A stretch of DNA of 64,000 nt from Romboutsia_E sp900604535 (lineage in GTDB: Bacteria; Bacillota; Clostridia; Peptostreptococcales; Peptostreptococcaceae): assembly GCF_900604535.1 (NCBI RefSeq), contig NZ_UWOT01000004.1, positions 222,362-286,361 on the forward strand. Direction: 5' to 3'. Position 1 is the first letter of the stretch; every line of letters starts with the position of its first letter. Below are positions 60,596 through 64,000 of this stretch, one piece after another. The notes under the pieces are model-generated. The model had not been told where the DNA came from. It was given only the letters and a program-made list of their open reading frames with translations, and made no database searches. The position numbers were made by a program, and so were the translations under genes.

Positions 60596-62368
60596 TTAAT
60601 TTTCTATAATTTTTTTTAAATAATTTGAAACAATATCTGAGAATTTTTCTATGTCTCTAGTATATATAAAATCTTTTCCATAGATTAATTTTTCTGCATC
60701 AATTTCATTTTCTTTACCTGTAAATACTCCTAAGACTAAAATTTCATTTTGTCTAGCAATTCTTACTTCTTTAGCAGTATCATTTACAGCTATTTTACCT
60801 TTATAAGATATTTCACCTCTTATACTTCGTTCTTTACTTGAACCAAATTTAACATCATTAGGTTTTCCATCACTTAGTACTATTAAAATTTTATTTTCTT
60901 CTTCCCTTTCTAATAAACCTTCACATACAGATTTTATAGCAAGACCATCTCTATTGTTACCAGAACAAAAATACTCAAATATATTATCATTTTTATCTAT
61001 AGAGTCGTTATAATCTCTAAACCTTTTTAAAATTGTATAATCTAAAAAGCTAGAAAATGCGCTAACTCTATTAGGTATACCTGCCAGTGTAAGAGCACTA
61101 GAGATTATGTATACTTGTATTGCAACTTGATACTGATTTCTACTTTGTGAACCACTTGAGTCTAACAATATGTCAATTACATATCTTCCTTTTTTGTTTT
61201 CTATATTTCTATAAAATATTTTAGTATTATTACTTCTTCCAACCCTCCATGCCCTTTTTGCATCAATAGTCCCGTAATCTGAATAAATTCTATCTGTAAT
61301 ATTTTCTTCTACAAGTATCCTCATTAAATTTTCTTTTAATCTATTTATACTTCTTTTATACACTCTTATATTTTCTCTGTACTTTTTCAAATTATTTTCT
61401 TTATGTCTTGTAACATATTTAACTTGAAAAACATTTTTACATTCTGATCTTAAAACTCCTTCTGTAAAATGCACCCTACATCCCTCATGTACATTTCTAC
61501 AATTTTTAACTTCTATTCTTTTTATTTCACTTTTATTTAAATACGATTTTCCATAGTAATATTCTATTTTATCATAAATTTTATTAGCAATTTCCTCATC
61601 GATATATATAACTCTATTAAGTGAACTTTTCTCACTATTAACTTTCCTTTCTCCTATACTTTCAACTAGCATAGAAGAAGATATTGAGTTAAGTTCATTT
61701 TCTATAGAATCTTCCTCATCACTATATAATTCATCATACATAAAATCTGAAAATGTATCAAAATCTATATCTACATCTTTGAAGTCTATATCTTGGCTAC
61801 ATTCACTTAATTTTAAATCTTGTTTTATTTCATTAAAATATCTTATATAAAGTTTATCTATATCTTTTAATATTTCTACTAATTCATTACCTAGGTTTAT
61901 ATTTTTAATATCATTTATAATTCTTCTACTTAACCCATCTACAAAAGGATGTTTTCCTATACCTTCTAAAATAAATATATACTTAATTTTTTGTAAAATA
62001 TCATTTTTATATATTGTATTAAATTCATTAATTATATCTTTATATGCCTTTGATCTTATATCTTCAATTCCAGGCCTATCCTTTATAACCTTAGATTCTA
62101 CTAAGTTATTTAAAACTACTTGTAATAGAGTTAATAAAGTATCTTTATTATATCCTTTATTAACTCTATTGGGTAAATACTTCTTCACTATATTCCAATC
62201 TACATACTTTCTTCTAGCTCCAGCCATAATTCCCAAATATAAATATACATCTTTTGAAGAGTAATTTTTTTCTAAAACTTCAATATGTTCATTATAATTT
62301 CCACTTATAGTCCAAGCAATATTATTAACTCTATTATCTAAATCATAATCACTATATACCCATTTCAT
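60596..62368 (-). CDS. CobT/NorD-like VWA-domain protein
   Basis: 590 residues. The C-terminal ~200 residues form a von Willebrand A domain with the MIDAS metal motif in ILLDSSGSQSRNQ, then GNNRDGLAIKSVCEGLL and ILIVLSDGKPND. The N-terminal ~390 are helical with an acidic stretch (FDTFSDFMYDELYSDEEDS), as in cobaltochelatase subunit CobT and NorD. These partner with MoxR/CobS-type ATPases to insert metals or remodel enzymes. Such an ATPase is encoded 15 bp upstream. No CobN chelatase subunit is in view. Start ATG behind AGGTGAT. Confidence 0.82.
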   Translation of the reverse strand: MKWVYSDYDLDNRVNNIAWTISGNYNEHIEVLEKNYSSKDVYLYLGIMAGARRKYVDWNIVKKYLPNRVNKGYNKDTLLTLLQVVLNNLVESKVIKDRPGIEDIRSKAYKDIINEFNTIYKNDILQKIKYIFILEGIGKHPFVDGLSRRIINDIKNINLGNELVEILKDIDKLYIRYFNEIKQDLKLSECSQDIDFKDVDIDFDTFSDFMYDELYSDEEDSIENELNSISSSMLVESIGERKVNSEKSSLNRVIYIDEEIANKIYDKIEYYYGKSYLNKSEIKRIEVKNCRNVHEGCRVHFTEGVLRSECKNVFQVKYVTRHKENNLKKYRENIRVYKRSINRLKENLMRILVEENITDRIYSDYGTIDAKRAWRVGRSNNTKIFYRNIENKKGRYVIDILLDSSGSQSRNQYQVAIQVYIISSALTLAGIPNRVSAFSSFLDYTILKRFRDYNDSIDKNDNIFEYFCSGNNRDGLAIKSVCEGLLEREEENKILIVLSDGKPNDVKFGSSKERSIRGEISYKGKIAVNDTAKEVRIARQNEILVLGVFTGKENEIDAEKLIYGKDFIYTRDIEKFSDIVSNYLKKIIEN

Positions 62369-62383
62369 AGTATCACCTAAATA

Positions 62384-63328
62384 TTACTCATTAAATTTAT
62401 GTACTTGTTTATTTGAAAATATATCTTCGCTAGTCCATTTTTCTGGTATTCTAGTTCTAATGACATCTCCAACAATTTCTTTTTCATATACATCAAAGCT
62501 TTTACTTACCATTCCCATATTGATTGCCTCTAATGGAGAAAGGCCTCTTCTTATGACTTTTAATGATCCTATTAATCCTCTTAAATCTATAGATTTTGTA
62601 GATATTTCTCCATTTTGAGATTTTAACTGCAAATCTAAAAATAATCCTATAAATTGATTTAATTTATCCTCATCTGCATCTGGAAATTCATTAGATAAAA
62701 TTAAGTTTAATTTATCTTCTTTTACAGAAGGTATATCAATTACCATAAACCTAGAAACCAAAGCCTCATTTAATTCTTTAGTCCCTGCATATTCATAGTT
62801 CATTGTTCCTATAAATCTTGTTGCTGGATGCAAACTTATTCTTTCATATCCTGGGACATCTATTATTCTTCTATAATCTAATGCTGAATGTAAAACTACT
62901 ATAGCATCATTTTTTGCCATATTTATTTCATCAAAAATACCAAATCCACCATGAACAGCACACTCATATACTGATCCTCTTCTTAACTTTACTTCATTAT
63001 CTATAAATGTATCTGTGCCAATTAAAGTTGAACTATCTGTATTTATATTAAAAGATGTATTCCATTGTGGTCTGTTAAATAACTCAGATAGATTGTCTGC
63101 TAATAAGTTTTTTCCAGTTGCTTTTGGACCGGATAGAAGTATATTTTCTCCCTCCAAAATAGCCGATATACACATAGATAATATTTCTTTTCCATAAAAA
63201 TATGTCTTAGATTTACTTACTCTATATTGCAAATCTTTATCTATACTATAATATTTTCTAAAATATAGTATATCATTTATTAAGCTATCACTTATCCCCT
63301 GATTCCTTAAATTTTTTATAATATCCAT
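62384..63328 (-). CDS. CobS/MoxR-like AAA ATPase
   Basis: 314 residues. A variant Walker A GPKATGKN at residues 67-74 ends in Asn where Ser/Thr is usual. Walker B GIFDEIN (~130-136), sensor 1 GTMNYEYAGT, arginine finger LNEALVSRFM. The family is AAA_5/MoxR, close to CobS, CbbQ and NorQ. AAGGGGG precedes the ATG. It forms a two-gene unit with the VWA protein and directly follows the rRNA operon terminator, so its promoter is unclear. A metal-insertion or enzyme-activation role is inferred. Confidence 0.85.
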   Translation of the reverse strand: MDIIKNLRNQGISDSLINDILYFRKYYSIDKDLQYRVSKSKTYFYGKEILSMCISAILEGENILLSGPKATGKNLLADNLSELFNRPQWNTSFNINTDSSTLIGTDTFIDNEVKLRRGSVYECAVHGGFGIFDEINMAKNDAIVVLHSALDYRRIIDVPGYERISLHPATRFIGTMNYEYAGTKELNEALVSRFMVIDIPSVKEDKLNLILSNEFPDADEDKLNQFIGLFLDLQLKSQNGEISTKSIDLRGLIGSLKVIRRGLSPLEAINMGMVSKSFDVYEKEIVGDVIRTRIPEKWTSEDIFSNKQVHKFNE

Positions 63329-63377
63329 TACTGCAATCCCCCTTAGTAGTTAATAGATTCTATATTAATATTAACAT

Positions 63378-63442
63378 AAAAAAACTACCTAATATTAATA
63401 CTTTCTTAATAAAAAAAGTTATTAATATTAGGTAGTTTTTTT
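63378..63442 (-). terminator. rRNA operon terminator
   Basis: 23-bp perfect arms (AAAAAAACTACCTAATATTAATA and complement; core ACTACCTAATATT) with a 19-base AT loop and T7 on the minus strand. It lies about 100 bp after 5S rRNA and 50 bp before the CobS-like gene. Confidence 0.88.
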
Positions 63443-63542
63443 GTATAATGTAAACTCAAAATTTTTAATTTCTATTAATAAATTTAATTATTTAATATAA
63501 ATTAAAAGAAGTAAAATCTAAATTTTTATAAAAAAAAAGATT

Positions 63543-63659
<117 letters not shown>

Positions 63660-63670
63660 TAATCTTTATT

Positions 63671-63744
63671 TGGAGCGGGTGAAGGGGATCGAACCCTCAC
63701 AGCCGGCTTGGAAGGCCGGAACTCTACCATTGAGCTACACCCGC
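63671..63744 (-). tRNA. tRNA-Gly (anticodon TCC)
   Basis: 74 bases with encoded CCA. Acceptor stem GCGGGTG / CACCCGC plus TCCA, D arm TAGCTCAATGGTAGAG, anticodon stem-loop CCGGC-CTTCCAA-GCCGG, T arm GAGGGTTCGATCCCCTT. It lies between 23S and 5S rRNA in the same transcript. Confidence 0.96.
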
Positions 63745-63880
63745 ATATATTTAGAGTTAATACTCTAAAAACTGCATATCATCTATTGATTTATCATTTA
63801 ATATTTTTAGCAACCGAAATCTACCTTATAAATTCTTTTAATAATGATTTGGTTGGCGATATAAACCTTTAGGTTTATTT

Positions 63881-64000
63881 TGGTCAAGTCCTCGACCTAT
63901 TAGTATCGATAAGCTAAATACATTACTGCACTTACACCTTCGACCTATCAACCAGGTAGTCTTCCTGGGGTCTTACCCTTACGGTGGGAAATCTTATCTT
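63881..64000 (-). rRNA. rrl: 23S rRNA, 3' end only
   Basis: Last ~120 bases of 23S: on the minus strand AAGACCCCAGGAAGACTACC, GGTTGATAGGTC, GTAATGTATTTAGC, ACTAATAGGTCGAGGACTTGACC. The rest lies beyond the right edge. The 3' end position is approximate. Confidence 0.93.

Overview
This AT-rich window (very roughly 70-75% A+T by eye) comes from a spore-forming anaerobic Firmicute. It most resembles Peptostreptococcaceae (the Clostridioides, Paraclostridium and Romboutsia group). Pointers are a SleC-type germination hydrolase divergent from a PrsW protease, AdhE, a CBS-type manganese pyrophosphatase, a cobalamin riboswitch, strong GGAGG ribosome binding sites and many intrinsic terminators. Nearly all genes, and the rRNA operon at the right edge, read on the minus strand, so minus is probably the leading strand. 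No prophage, transposon or CRISPR array was seen.

Layout. 1-3.7 kb: a purine-nucleoside type ABC importer, with two tandem BMP lipoproteins and an ATPase cut by the window edge. 4-15.7 kb: housekeeping genes (degV, trmL, a VanW protein, nth, a Lon-family protease, queG, a RusA-like nuclease, nfo, an ArsR-like regulator, glsA, a nucleoside kinase). 15.7-18.5 kb: an apparent operon with a HEPN-like protein, two signal peptidases I and a TIM-barrel gene broken by two frameshifts. 18.5-22.1 kb: prsW, sleC and a duplicated-DUF3298 membrane protein. 22.2-27.2 kb: a potassium locus in which a shortened KdpD/KdpE pair sits upstream of two TrkA proteins and TrkH; the trk promoter carries phased direct repeats. 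27.3-40.4 kb: trpS, a HAD phosphatase, an AEC transporter broken by one stop codon, RNA-modification genes, fba, a small alarmone synthetase, several unknown genes and a possible C-rich small RNA. 40.5-51.8 kb: adhE with Rex-like and CcpA-like sites, ppaC, a cyclophilin, a patatin, an M18 aminopeptidase and pcrA.

52-63.3 kb is the most interesting part, a probable cobalt/nickel/B12 locus. In transcription order it holds a CobS-like AAA ATPase, a CobT-like VWA protein, a cobalamin riboswitch with a terminator, an unannotated 32-codon leader ORF, CbiQ- and CbiO-like ECF components without a CbiM, a third BMP lipoprotein with an operator inside its promoter spacer, and a NikABCDE-like importer. 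That importer's promoter is followed by a second terminator-bearing leader, and its last ATPase ends in a tail with 22 histidines. The window closes with 5S rRNA, tRNA-Gly(TCC) and the 3' end of 23S rRNA; the tRNA lies between 23S and 5S, an uncommon order.

Functions were assigned by reading motifs without a database search, so family-level names are safer than exact substrates.
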